From contig NC_063052.1 in NCBI RefSeq assembly GCF_018812025.1, positions 22,480,150 to 22,544,149 of the forward strand: DNA of 64,000 nt, given 5' to 3'. Below are positions 1-11,464 of this stretch, piece after piece. Positions within the stretch are counted from its first letter, which is position 1. Each line of letters begins with the position of its first letter. Under the pieces are notes generated by a model that worked only from the letters and a program-made list of their open reading frames with translations, ran no database searches and was not told the origin of the DNA. This stretch comes from Megalobrama amblycephala. Its lineage: Eukaryota; Chordata; Actinopteri; Cypriniformes; Xenocyprididae. The position numbers and the translations under genes are program-made.

Positions 1-610
1 TGGAACATTATCCCATAAACTATGCAGAAATTTTTGAGTGATTAGAATTTTGTACATATTTTTTAAAAAGTTATGAGGTGGTGGAAATGACTGGATGTTG
101 TGGAAATGACAATGAATGGACGTCCATGTAGAAAAAAAGAAAACATTTATTTGAAACCCATTTAACAAATCATTAGTCATTAGTCTGTTTGGTTCCATAA
201 CCAGATGAACAGTTACAGTCTTACTGTAAACAACTTTAACCACAAATAGTCACATGAAAAATGTAAGTTGCGCATAAATTGTAATTGTAAAATTGTAACA
301 TTGTAACATTATAACATTATACATTATATCATAACATAATAATTGGTTAGATGAACACTGTTTTGAATTTTGGAATACTTAAAAAACACCTAAACTTTAG
401 TCATGTCAATGCATTGTAACATGAACTATAAAGCATCTTGAGCATGCACACGCTGTATGTGAGTTAGTTTGGTATTGTAAAATTCTAATCGGTCTCTTAG
501 ATGAACACTGTTCTGAAGAGAACATTTAAAAGACACCTTAAACTATACCATATCAATTATCATATAACATGAACGGTAAAGCACCTAGATCACGAGGGCT
601 GTGCGTGTAT

Positions 611-615
<5 letters not shown>

Positions 616-647
<32 letters not shown>

Positions 648-759
648 AACATGGAGGTTTGTCCAGAGGGCAATTATGGTGACCAGACGGTATGTGTGTG
701 AGAGATAATGTGCATGAAAGTGAGGTAGTGTGTGTGAGAGAGACAGTTTATGAGAGAGG

Positions 760-792
<33 letters not shown>

Positions 793-795
793 TGA

Positions 796-830
<35 letters not shown>
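616..830. repeat. GA and GT microsatellite cluster
   Basis: A (GA)n run lies at about 616-645, a (GT)n run at about 764-791 and a second (GA)n run at about 803-830. They are simple dinucleotide repeats. Open frames that cross them on either strand give only Ser-Leu, His-Thr or Arg-Glu repeats and are not evidence of coding. Confidence 0.9.
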
Positions 831-834
<4 letters not shown>

Positions 835-840
835 TGATTC

Positions 841-1058
841 ATCTTCTCCCGATAATTTCTTTGATTGGTTCTCCATTGTCTCCTTCTTTTGCGTTGTTCG
901 CGCTTTGACAAATCTGCAATTGGCTTTACAACCCCTCTTTCTTTTTTCTTTATGTATCTCTTCCTGTCTCTCTTCAGTCGCTCTTCATATTTGACAGGGT
1001 CCTCTTTTAGTCTGTCCCTATAGGACTGAGACCTTTCTCTAGTTGACTTCCACGGCAT
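841..1058 (-). CDS. Basic Lys/Arg-rich N-terminal fragment, function unknown
   Basis: Read on the minus strand from an ATG at 1058, about 70 residues form a very basic, probably helical segment. It holds motifs such as ERSQSYRDRL, DPVKYEERL and KREQRKRRRQWRTNQRN. It resembles the start of uncharacterised fish proteins that I associate with transposable elements, but I cannot name the family securely. The frame then runs into a GA/GT microsatellite, where it encodes only repeats, so the real exon probably ends near 841. No convincing splice donor is visible at that edge. It could be a decayed transposon gene, a first exon missing its partners, or a chance open frame. There are no neighbouring exons that I recognise. 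Confidence 0.3.
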
Positions 1059-1607
1059 CTTAAAAATAGATGAAAAGGCATTTCAACAAATATATATTTG
1101 AATAAATACATTAACGTTGTACATTTCAATAAATAAAATATTCATATGTAGCCACTCAATCTATGAATTGCACCTTGTAAGCATAAATGTCATTTCCACC
1201 TCACCTTTGTCAATCCTACAGTATTTTGTAAAAAAAATCAAAGCTTGTATTACAGATTAGCTATGAATTGGTAGCAAGCATTGCATGCATGCAAAATACA
1301 TCTATTTGTGTTAAAAAAAATCTATTTATTTACAGTTTCATTTGATGTTACGCCATGTTTGGAAATGACATACAATAAAAATATTTTCATTTCAAGCAAT
1401 ATTTACCTTGAGTTTTCTTCTCCAAGTTGCTGAAGAAATTTAAAATCTCCTCCATGTCAGACATGTGCTGTGATGTCATTGTTCATCTCCATAGAAACTA
1501 CCCAAACAATCTTTCAAAAAAACTTTTTAAAGGGACATTACAGCGTTGTGGTGGAAATGACGGCAATACTGTGGGACAACTACATTTTGTATATAAAATC
1601 ACATTAA

Positions 1608-3109
1608 AGGCAGGGTAGGCAAAAAAATGTATAAAAAACTTTTTTTCAAAATTTGTTTAAACTTTATTTATATATCAATACATAATTAAAATGTAAGTAC
1701 TCTGAAAAAGAAAGTATAAAAATCGAGTGTCTGTAGACCTCTCACGACTGTTTTAAAGACAGCTCATTATTTCCATTCACTCCACCCCCTCCCTTCTGGG
1801 CTCCTTCCAAAGCCACGCCCCCAAAACGCATGAACGTGTGACTCCGACCACTGAGCTGGAAGACGCATTATTTACCTGAGACGAGCGGAGAGGAAGGAGC
1901 ACAGTGCATGTAGTGACATCATGTCAGAATCACATGTAATAAAAATAACTTTAAAATTATGAAGATAAACAAACAAGATGTATTTTAGTACTCACTATCA
2001 AGCTAGCATATTGATATTGGTAAAGTTTAAAATATATATTTTTTGATTCGCTAACGAGCTAGTTATCTATAAGGCAAAGCTAAAAACAGGTTGCATGATA
2101 CACGTTTTTCCATTACCATCATTTACACTGTGATGAAGATGAATTTCGTGTAAGATTCATAACATATACGTTGTTCTACAGATCAACAGAGTAACATACA
2201 CTCAAATATCAACTCACAACTGCATTGCAGACACAAAATAATAACACACACATACAACAAAGTGTGTACGACACACACAGATACAAGATAAAGACATCAG
2301 TAAACATAGGTAGAGAATATAAAAACAAAACAAAGGCGAAAAAAACGTGCAGGTAAACTTGCAGGTGAACATGGTAAAAGACTTAGACAGAGGGTAAAAT
2401 TATGCACAATTCAACACTATAGCTATCATTATTTATCGTCTCTACTACGGCTCGCTAAGTAATGTTATGTTAGCTATATTACGCAGCTACGTGTGCTAAT
2501 GACACATGCTTCATGAAAAAATAAACAAAAAAATATGTATGATCAAAATACAAAAAGAAAGATTTACCTGTCCAGCAGAAATAAAGCCATCAAGGAGTCA
2601 CTTTTCAGCCCCTTGAGTTCCCTCAGTTCTCGCCATCGCTGGAAAGCCACGCCGATATTAACTCGCGTTTTATTTCTTTGTTTATCCAAAGACTTTTTGT
2701 TCATTGCCTTTTCTTGTACTGTTACTGTCTTCCTTTTTTTGCCTGGTTTGCCTTCACTAACTGCATAGGCCGATACTGTGAATTTAGCTTGCTGTTTCTC
2801 TGCCATTGTTTTGGTATTCCTAGGATCCGTGCCTCTTGGATTCCCCAAATCAAACGTGCGCGCGCAAGTGGGCAGGTCATGTGTGGCAAAAGGGTGGTTG
2901 CCATGGTTGCGAGAGAGTGACAGCCGCCTAAGCCAATCCTATGTTTCGTCCCGGATGGAAATAATGAGCTGTGTTTAATACAGATTAAACGGTCTAGAGT
3001 CACTCGATTTTTATACTCTTTTTACCAGAGTTCTTACATTTTAATTATGCATGTATATATATAGAAAGTTTAAACAAATTTGGAACAAAATTTCTTACCT
3101 ACCCTGCCT
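1608..3109. mobile_element. TTAA-flanked terminal-inverted-repeat DNA transposon
   Basis: The left end reads TTAA then AGGCAGGGTAGGCAA. The right end is TTACCTACCCTGCCT followed by TTAA, so the termini are inverted repeats bounded by TTAA (1604-1607 and 3110-3113). TTAA target duplications are typical of piggyBac and Kolobok superfamily transposons. The 1.5-kb interior contains a minus-strand first exon (2568-2806) and a CpG-richer patch around 2820-2930, but no complete transposase. It is therefore probably a deletion derivative. Superfamily assignment rests on the TTAA alone. Confidence 0.75.
2568..2806 (-). CDS. First exon of a transposon-associated protein
   Basis: From the ATG at 2806 (MAEKQQAKF) the frame encodes about 80 residues. 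It has a basic stretch (GKPGKKRKT) and the segment RWRELRELKGLKSD, followed by LMALFLLD. It stops at a strong splice donor, GACAG|GTAAAT, at 2568. The RWRELR..LGLKSD..LA.FLLD pattern recurs at the start of many predicted fish proteins and is probably transposon-derived. No downstream exon is visible inside the element, so this is an orphan first exon. An in-frame upstream extension exists, but the ATG at 2806 begins the recognisable part. Function unknown. Confidence 0.4.
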
Positions 3110-3419
3110 TTAATAGTTGTCTGACCTTAAAAACCTCAATTATGTTTTGATTCTTTTACTAATACTTTATTCAGTCATATTAAAAAAAATAGATAAATCA
3201 TTTTTTTACACTTCTTTTTCATTATTGAAGATCAGAAGTCTGGGTGTGGGACAAGCACAAAACAGCAATATTTGCATGTATAATGATGTTTAAAAAGGTG
3301 AAAAAATCATTATAGATTACCGGTAAAAAGTTCCTAAAGTACTTTCATTGTAAATTTAACTATGAAAGTGTGGATTTTTCAAAATTAAATGTTTTTTATA
3401 AAATATGATCAAAGGACAT

Positions 3420-3530
3420 GAAAGTGCCCAAGAATTGCCCATGAATTCGTACGAGCGAGGTCGTATGAATTCGTATGAATTAGCCATCTCGTAAAATACG
3501 AACGAATTGCCGTGAGATCGGGTTGGTTAG
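3420..3530. repeat. AATTCGTA-rich interspersed repeat fragment
   Basis: The stretch contains repeated CGTATGAATTCGTA-type words and CTCGTAAAATACGAACG, partly self-complementary. It abuts the broken end of the Tc1 fragment and looks like the edge of a different interspersed repeat. I cannot assign a family. Confidence 0.4.
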
Positions 3531-3534
3531 CCAA

Positions 3535-4086
3535 GGTGTTAAGCCTCTTTGGGGCTTCTTCACATCGTAACTCCCATTGATGTGAGAAAGACTGTGAAGG
3601 TGGACTCATCAAAGAACAATACATGTTTACATTGTCCACAGACTGAGATTTGCACTGTTGGCACCAATAAAACTGACATTTGACATTGGCATGAGTGAAC
3701 AAAGGTTTGGCTATAGCAGCCCGACCATGAATATTGATTGTGTGGAGCTCCCAATGAACAGTTTTGGTGGAAACAGGAGAGTCAAACAGTCACTCCTGTT
3801 GGATATGGTACGTCCTGGTATACCGACATCACCCTGGATACCATAGCTCTCGATACATCACAAAGACTTTGGACACCGATGAGCCAGCAAGACTTTTGAA
3901 CTCTGATATGTCTCCAATTATGTTGTGCAGTTTGCAGTATATTTATGTACAGCTGTGCTATTGCTATTCAACCTTCACACTCTGCTCTTACTGACTGAAT
4001 ATAAAATCAGTGAAGATTGGCGACCAGGCGTGAAACCTTCAACACTATACTGCCCAGTGTTTCAGTTTCATTGTCCAACCCCTGTA
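3535..4086 (-). pseudogene. Truncated Tc1/mariner-like transposase
   Basis: The right edge on the plus strand ends in TTGTCCAACCCCTG followed by TA. On the minus strand this is a Tc1-type terminus beginning CAGGGGTTGGACAA. Reading inward on the minus strand gives transposase-like fragments in more than one frame. One has FFDESTFTVF, matching the second catalytic aspartate motif of Tc1 transposases (usually DESRF), followed by an EEAPKR segment like the family's W..PKEAY. The copy is cut off near 3535 by another repeat, lacks the third catalytic motif and the second terminal repeat, and is frameshifted. It is inactive. Confidence 0.65.
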
Positions 4087-5072
4087 TGTTAGGTAGTAAT
4101 AATAAATTAAATGTGATAAACAGGCAATAAACCTTATAATGTCAGTTACGTAAATGACAGTGCCTATAAATTTATATTTATACTCCAATTGAGGCCTATT
4201 ACATAGATACCTTTATCAAAACAACCTAATATTTAATCTATTAACTATGCATGGTAGAGTCAAAATGGCTATCACGGCCCTCTTGCACAAAGACTTCATG
4301 TAAGAAGTGCTCAAGATAATAGACACATTCTCTCTTGTGTGAGATAATAGCAGTTTCATGTTTTAGTTACTTTAAAATACAATTACATTTCTAGTAATTG
4401 ATTGGTAATTGTAAAACAGACGTAAAAAAAAACAGACGTAAAAACAGAAGCCAAGCTGGACAGAAGAAAACATGAAAACAAACTTGTTCCTAGTTTACAG
4501 TGCATAACACTTACAGCTAAATTTTAAGCATTACAATGCTTATTCCAAATGAGGTGAATGTGAAGTACAAAGTGATAAAATGGTAATTAGAAGAGAGATA
4601 AATGATAAGCTTTGATCCTTGAATCATGCAAGGCAAGATGTTTTTTTAGTAGCAAATGTCTTGTTGCATAATAATGAAATAATACCATTTTTAACATTTA
4701 GGAATTTCATTACTGTCTTACTTTTTAAAGAGTGGTCCATCTCTTTTCTGCTTCACTTGTTTTGTGTTACTGTGTTCAATGCAAATACACGTTTTTGATG
4801 TTATTGATGTATTTGTCTTGATGTTCAAATATGACACTGGTTCTGTGCTTTCACTTAAGTGGCAAGATCACCCAAACTAATGGACCACATTCATTTTTAA
4901 CAAACCCATTTTGAATTATAGCACATCTTGTCCTTTTGGAACCTTAATCATGCAACGTGGGATGGAATGCTGCGATAAACAAGTATCTGAAAAGAAGAAC
5001 TTTGGACACAGGCTGCCAATTCACCTGTTCATAGTCACATTATGGCTATTAACATGACTGTGATCCAAGTCA
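4087..5072. other. Intergenic region upstream of apoE, no gene seen
   Basis: AT-rich DNA with no recognisable exon or complete transposon. It ends at the TATA box of the apoE gene, so the distal part of the apoE promoter must lie here. I could not identify individual factor sites with confidence. Confidence 0.5.
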
Positions 5073-5080
5073 TATAAATA
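5073..5080 (+). promoter_or_regulatory. TATA box of the apoE gene
   Basis: TATAAATA lies 79 bases before the ATG at 5152. That is compatible with a start site about 30 bases downstream and a short 5' untranslated leader that continues directly into the signal-peptide exon. Confidence 0.6.
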
Positions 5081-5151
5081 CCAGCTGCTTCAAAAACTCT
5101 CATTACAGAACACAGTGGAAGATCTGTCTGGTGTACTGTCCAAAACCAATC

Positions 5152-7225
5152 ATGAAGTTTGTGGCTGTAATCCTTGCTCTCGCTATAATTTCAGGTAAGC
5201 AACAATCAACAATGCCAATCTTCACAAATTCAAACCATAAGAGGGCTCAGCAGAGGCTGATAGTTTGATTTGATACATAGAGCATTCTTAGATTGCTTCG
5301 ACAGATCATTTGAATGGATTATGTGATGGTTTTCAATGAGACCTTGACCGTACAGATGATGCATCTACAACAATGTACTAACTGCATTATATTCCAAGCA
5401 CTAAAGAATATTTGTGCTCCATTCTGACTTTGCAGGCTGCCATGGGAACTTCCTGTTTCAGGATGAGCCAAAGAACCGCTGGGAAGAGGCAGTGGATCAG
5501 TTCTGGAACCATGTGTCTAAGCTGACCTCTAGGGCTGAGGAGATGAGGGACAACATCAAGGCCACCCAGCTCGGCAGAGAATTAGAGTGAGTAAATGCTA
5601 CAAAACATCACCACAGAGCAAACATCTGAGCAGCTCAATTTGCAAAGTTGCAGAAAAGATGAGACTGAGTGGAAATTGAAGTCCAGTTTCAAGAAAGCTG
5701 ATTTATGATACTGAAATTCTTTTCAAATTCTTTGCAGCACACTGATCAGTGACACCATGATGGAGCTGCAAATGTATAAAGATGACATGCACTCCAAACT
5801 GGGCCCCTATGCGCAGGAGACTGCCCAGAAATTCAATGAAGATCTGCAACTGCTGGCCAGTAAACTCCGCACACACATGGAGGAAGCTAGGGATCGCGTC
5901 ACTGAATACACCCAGGAGCTCCAGGCTATGGTGCAACAGAACACTGAAGATGTCAAGAACAGGGCCAACACCTATGCCAAGAAATTAAAGAAACGTATAA
6001 ACAAGGACATCCAAGAGATCAACAAGTAAGTCATGGTATTAAACTTAATTATAAAACGGCTAGTTCCTGTGATTGATTCTGATTGGTCAATAGCTGTGTT
6101 TTATTCAAGATATGACTATGGCCGCTTCACCCAACGGTTCTGTGTATCACTACACCCTTAGCAACCACTCTTAGCAACGTAAACTGTTTGTTCTCAGTTG
6201 ATATTATTCACTGAAGCTTACTCTATTATGTAGAAGAGTATTGTGAGAAAGAGATTGAGTGAGCGAGTTTATTACCTGCATTCAGATTTAGCATTTTCCT
6301 TCAGGTCAGTCCTATGTTCATAATAAAAAATCTGTTTAAATGTCCGATGTATTATCTTGTCCTTTTAACAGTTAAGGGGTTTTACCATGACTGACAGCAC
6401 TAGTCAAAGCATTTGTCACTTGCGTCTTGTTCCGTGTTCACAACAATTCAGTCTTTTCAATGTAAAAGTCTTCGCTACTGACTGACAAACTCACAAAGAC
6501 AGTCTTTGCCGCCATCTAATGGCTAATAATGTAACTTCTGTTGCTGTTCATGGTCAGGGACTATTTTTTTCTGGCAGAAGGAAGTCTTTTAGTGAAAGTT
6601 CATAAAAAGTTGCACTGATACATATTTTTCGGTAACCGTTTCATAAAAGCAATAAGGTACTCGAGGCTAGTGCTGTATCGTGAATAAGTCACGGCTGAAG
6701 GGGTTGCAGGCACTCCGCTTTGAGTCGAGCATAACAAGTTTTTAGATAAAAATAAAAAATAAACTTAACTTGTATATACATTTACAAAATATATTTTATA
6801 AAAAATTGCATTTATAAAGTTACACTACAAAACTATGACAACTTAAATTTGTAATAATTTTTCTGAATGTCCCTCTGATTTAAAGGAAAATGGAAACATA
6901 CTTTGCGGAGGTTCGTTCTCGTGCTTCTCAGAGCATGGAGGATGTGAAGGATCGTCTTGAGCCTTACTTCACTGCAGTGCATCAGCGTGCTGAAGAGAAG
7001 CTGACAACTCTGGGAGAACTGCTGAGAAGCCAGGGTGAAGGAATAAAAGAGAAACTGGAATCACAAATACAGGACCTCAAAGAGAAATTTGATAAGACCA
7101 CAGAAAATATGCGTAACACTGTTCAGGATAAGGCAGAGGAGCTACAAAATTGGTTCGAGCCCTATGTCTCTCAAGTCCAGAAGCAACTGGAGACAGTCTG
7201 GGAGGGCTTTAAAACAAGTGCATAA
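5152..7225 (+). CDS. apoe: Apolipoprotein E (complete, four coding exons)
   Basis: The exons are 5152-5194, 5436-5586, 5738-6025 and 6886-7225. All boundaries are GT/AG and the phases join without a break, giving 273 residues. Residues 1-18 are a signal peptide (MKFVAVILALAIISG..). The mature protein is an amphipathic-helix apolipoprotein with tandem 11/22-residue repeats punctuated by prolines (LGPYAQE, LEPYFTA, FEPYVSQ). The early segment (RWEEAVDQFWNHVSKL, QLGRELDTLISDTM) and the KKLKKRINKDIQEI basic helix, which corresponds to the receptor- and heparin-binding region, match fish ApoE better than ApoA-I or ApoA-IV. It should be secreted, coat lipoproteins and bind LDL-receptor-family proteins. 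I cannot tell for certain which teleost paralogue it is (apoea or apoeb). The large third intron (860 bp) holds nothing recognisable. Confidence 0.9.
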
Positions 7226-7376
7226 GAATGAGGTCTCATAGAAAAATTTGAAAAGATTGACTTTTTCACTTTGCTTACAGAAATTAAAGTATTGAAAGTG
7301 TAAAGGTAAAGAGTGAAATATACCATTAGTACCACATGTATGTAGCTACAGATGTAGACTATGTAATATAAAGCTT

Positions 7377-7386
7377 AATAAATAAA
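7377..7386 (+). terminator. Polyadenylation signals of apoE
   Basis: Two overlapping AATAAA hexamers (7377-7382 and 7381-7386) lie about 150 bases after the apoE stop codon in AT-rich DNA. Confidence 0.6.
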
Positions 7387-7673
7387 AACAGCATGTACCA
7401 ATGAGAATGAGTATCCTTGTTATACATATGTTGTTAGTACATTGGTCAATGACATTACTTATTTTTTCCTGAATCTATTAATTTATTTAAAAATAAATTA
7501 CAAATACAATTATATGATAAACATGTTTTAATTTCTGAATTATCTTATCATTCAAGCCATGTAACTGTCCGGATATATTTATATAAATTAAAAGGCTGCA
7601 TATTGGCATATGTAGCTCAGCACATTGTTTTATTATTATAATTAATAAAATAAGCAGTGTTTTAAAATGTTAA

Positions 7674-7986
7674 AGGGATAGTTCACCCAAAAATGAAAGC
7701 TGTTATCATTTACTCACCTTTTTGTTGTTCCAAACTCGCATGAATTTCTTTCTTCTGTTGAACACAAAGATATTTTGGCGAATATCAATAACCAGACAAT
7801 TGATGGTTGCCATCGACTTCCATAGTAGGAACTAGTTACATAGTGTAACTGTCTGGTTATTGACATTCTTTAAAATATCTTATTTTGTGTTCAACAGAAA
7901 AAAGGCATGCATACATGTTTGGAACAACATAGCCTAAGGGTGAGTAAATGATGACAGAATTTTCATTTTTGGGATAACTATCCCCT
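7674..7986. mobile_element. TTAA-type inverted-repeat MITE
   Basis: The left end reads TTAA then AGGGATAGTTCACCC. The right end is its degraded complement, ending at ATAACTATCCCC. The inner sequences are also complementary (TCATTTACTCACC against GGTGAGTAAATGA, and GTTCAACAGA twice in inverse). The right TTAA has been replaced by a T-run. It is a non-coding, non-autonomous element of the same family as those at 10549 and 24755. Confidence 0.75.
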
Positions 7987-8389
7987 TTTTTTCTTTTTTT
8001 TTTAGAAGATGTAGGCCTACGTTTTTCAAACCAACATAAAAACAATTCCAACTTAGAACGTTTTTGAACTAGAATTAGAACTAGATGTTTAATATCAAAT
8101 ATCATTTGTCATTGACCTTAATAATATAATACGATATATTGTGTGGGTGTTTCCAATTTTCCAAAACAATAAGTTTTATGCACTCTCCAGTACAACACAT
8201 AAATGAAATCCCGAGAAGTCTCCCACACCACACGGACCTCTCGGTCTTCCGGTCTATTACGGATGTTGTGTTTGGATACACCAGAACCCCACAACAGACC
8301 ACCACGAGGAAAATAAGCAAATGTATTAAACACGAAAGATAATTTACACGACAATACTATTCGTACAGTAACAACGCTCTGAGATTAAC

Positions 8390-8456
8390 TTCTAACAGTA
8401 CGTTAAATGATAAATGACCGCGAGCGAGCCATGGATTAAGGGCGCCGACCGCATAG
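8390..8456 (+). promoter_or_regulatory. Putative non-coding first exon of the zinc-finger gene
   Basis: A CpG-rich island in otherwise AT-rich DNA ends at the strong donor CATAG|GTAAGTG at 8456. No long frame crosses it, only an ATG followed at once by TAA. The next plus-strand acceptor feeding a coding exon is at 12025. It is a reasonable 5' untranslated exon and promoter for the zinc-finger gene, but this is inference. Confidence 0.4.
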
Positions 8457-8459
8457 GTA

Positions 8460-9582
8460 AGTGCACGAGCCCACTGTGATTTCGCCCACTGGATTTACTT
8501 ATTTATTTATTAAAGAATACAAAAATGCTTACCAGAACTGCTTTAAAGTGTTTATCGTGCAGACGACAGACGGGGTTTTTCAGGACATGCAGATAAGTCG
8601 TGTTACATGCATGTTTTTATAAATCCAGTAAGGTTTAGTTTGCAAGTTAGCATACAGCTAAGATTCAAGCGCGACAAACAAACTTAGTCAAACAAAACTT
8701 TCGAATTACTATTTGTGCATTAGAAGTATACGCCTTTTTGGGAATATTTTACGGTCGACTGCACAAGAAACTGATCACACTGAATCCCCCCTCCCGTTTT
8801 GCAAGCAATTTAGTTACGTTCATTAAAATTCTTCCACCCCATGTGCTTTTAAAATTAACATGAAAAAAAAAAATCACTATTAGAATTATACTAACGAAAA
8901 ATGTTTTAATTATTATTTTATTTTTCTATTAACATAATAATCTGTGGAGTTGCTTTTGTCAGGATGCATATTTAGTCAATCCTGGTTTGAATTTCTGCCT
9001 GAGTTTAATATTTAATTTTACATAAGTAACAGAAATCTTTTAACCAAACAAGTAACTTTGGGTGTATACAAGTTGGCATCAACAAATATATATTTATAAG
9101 AATCGTAATTGTGTTTTTTTTTTATCAATGAATTAATTCATCCGTTTGCACCCTGGAGAAACAAAAAATCTTAGAAACAAATCTAAGAAAATTGAGTTGA
9201 AACTAAAATTGAATAGAAGTTCTAGTTAAAAGGATGGAAACAAAGATGTTACAAAAAATGGCTTACCTTTACTTCCTTGCTCCGTATGTCGGCTATGTTC
9301 AATGTTGGGGCAGTTTCAGACTTGAATGCAGTTTCAGACTTGAATGTTGCCATGTAAAACAGAGAAGGTGCAGGCATGGAGATTCAAATTAATTAAATTA
9401 AAGGACAGTATTATAACCGTATGGAGCAGTCAAGATGGTCATCTTCATTTGCTAAAATGTAAGGTCTAGCAGTGTGTTCTTTTTTTCTGACACTTAAAGG
9501 GTCACGAAATCCTAAAACACATTTATTGAGATAACAGATATGTTCTGGTTGAACATCAATGAAAACAACAATAGCACTCATT
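8460..9582. other. Probable first intron of the zinc-finger gene, no gene seen
   Basis: AT-rich sequence without recognisable exons or complete elements. If the 8390-8456 exon is real, this is intronic. Confidence 0.4.
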
Positions 9583-9659
9583 GGCCCGGTTTCACAGACA
9601 GGGCTTAGATTAAGCCAGGATTTGTCCTTAGTTCAATTAGGGCATTTAGCTTTTATTAA

Positions 9660-10409
9660 AGCTTCAGTCAGTAACTTTTTTGGGGGTTAAAAATTATGCA
9701 GAATCATTTTTTTAACAAGTACTTAACCAGCCAGTGTTCAAAACTATCTCCTCACCGATTCACAACGGTAAGCTTGTAATAATGTCCTCTAATCTGAGTG
9801 GTACTGGTAGATTTCTGCGGGAAATTCAAGCATGCCGCAGTTTGTCTTTGTGTCATTATGTCACATCTGTTTACATAAAGAAGGAATCCCAGCTTGTAGG
9901 CTATAACGCATGCATGTGAGGATGCTGCAGGTAACTGATCATTTATAGCCTTTTCTCACTCACCAAATACAGTTACGAATGCTGATGTTGCTAACATTAG
10001 CAATTTGCGAATAAAGTATAACAATAATAATTGCATGGTTTGATGTGATATGAGCTAAGCAAACGTTAGATTTAATCACCATTAGTGTTGTGGGGTTGTT
10101 TTTTTTTTTTCTTTTTTTTCCTTCTTCTTCTTCTTCTTCTTCTTCTTCTCAGTGTGTCAGAACAAAAGTGGTAGATTTGTTACTAGTTCAGATGACGTTT
10201 TCCATTAAAATTCTTATTTTGGTCATACTTCCAAGACTACAATCTGTGATTCCGAAGTACAGTACCCACCGGTGCGGTGACTGACAGCCACCCCCGATTT
10301 TCCTCAAAACATTAGATTCATTCCCACTGAGGAGCTGTGCCGATGCACGGCTTCAAACAGGTTTCAAACAGAGATGGCAACAAAGAGGCAAAACTTATGG
10401 ACTGCAGCT
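9660..10409. mobile_element. TTAA-flanked element inside the older repeat
   Basis: It is bounded by TTAA at 9656-9659 and 10410-10413. The left end AGCTTCAGTCAGTAACTTTT pairs with the right end, which is the complement of AGCTGCAGTCCATAAGTTTT. The 750-bp interior has a (CTT)n run near 10122-10148 and no coding capacity. It is a non-autonomous transposon. Confidence 0.75.
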
Positions 10410-10548
10410 TTAATATGCCTTAGAAAAAAACATTACTGGTGTGCATCTTGAGACAAAACAATGACAATATTAAGATATGTCAGTGCAAGTTGCTTTCAGT
10501 TAAAACAGCTCAGACATGCATTTTTTTTCTGTGTGGGACTAGGCTTAA

Positions 10549-11464
10549 AGGGATAGTTTACCCAAAAATTAAAATTAGACTATCCTATGATTTACTCACC
10601 CTCAAGCCATCCTGGGTGTATATGACTATCTTCTTTCAGACTAACACAATCAGAGTTATATTAAAATATATTCTGGCTCTTCCAAGCTTTATAATGGTAG
10701 TGAAGGGGGCATGAGATTTTGATGCCCAAAAAAGTTCATCCATCATAAAAAGTAATCCATATGGCTCCTTAAGGTTAATAAAGGTCTTCTGAAGCGAAGT
10801 GATGAGTTTTTGTCAGAAAAATATCCATATTTAAAACTAATAATAACTAGCTTCTGGCAGATGGTCGTACGCATCGATTTGCGATGAAAGAGTAACCCCT
10901 GACCCGACGCATAATGCATTGACGAACGCGGAAGCGGATAGAGCAAAACAAAACACTGGTCATGAATTGGAAGTCTAAAATAAGAATTTTTTAAAGATAA
11001 ATGTCAGAGAATTTCTACATAAGGGAAGAAAATCTAGATTTTGTTGCCCAGCCCTATTTGTTTGAACTGCCAGGGGCGTCTAAACTTATGCTACTACTAC
11101 ATCCTACATCTTGTGAAAGGTTAACTCTTTCGCCATAAATCGATGCGTACAGTCGCTGCCGGAAGCTAGTTATTATAGTCAATAAAGTTTTAAATATGGA
11201 TATTTTTCTTACAAAAACCCATCGCTTTGCTTCAGAAAGATTTTATTAACCCCCTGGAGCCGTGTGGATCACTTTTATAATGGATGGATGAACTTTTTTT
11301 GGGCTTCAAAATCTCACGCCTCCTTCACTACCATTATAAAGCTTGGAAGAGCCAGGTTATATTTTAATATATCTCTGATTGTGTTCGTCTGAAAGAAGAT
11401 AGTCATACCTAGGATGGCTTGAGGGTGAGTAAATCATGGGATAATTTTTGGGTGAACTATCCTT
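10549..11464. mobile_element. TTAA-flanked element with long inverted arms
   Basis: TTAA lies at 10545-10548 and 11465-11468. The arms run inward for about 250 bases on each side as imperfect inverted repeats. Examples are GATTTACTCACCCTCAAGCC against GGCTTGAGGGTGAGTAAATC, and the segments around GAAGATAGTCATA. The centre is unique and non-coding. The copy sits exactly in the TTAA of a GGCTTAAGCC in the older element, which confirms the target site. Confidence 0.8.

Larger units (their letters stand above)
1..1607. other. AT-rich intergenic stretch with short repeats
   Basis: No host gene is recognisable here apart from the basic-protein fragment listed separately. The stretch is AT-rich. 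The 14-mer GTGGTGGAAATGAC occurs in direct orientation near 78 and 1548. Shorter copies (TGGAAATGAC) lie near 101 and 1361, and the inverse GTCATTTCCACC lies near 1189. This hints at a decayed element covering about 75-1,560, but I could not define termini. Confidence 0.4.

Noticed and set aside
585..840. Open frames rich in Ser-Leu and His-Thr
   Set aside because: They are translations of GA/GT microsatellites on both strands.
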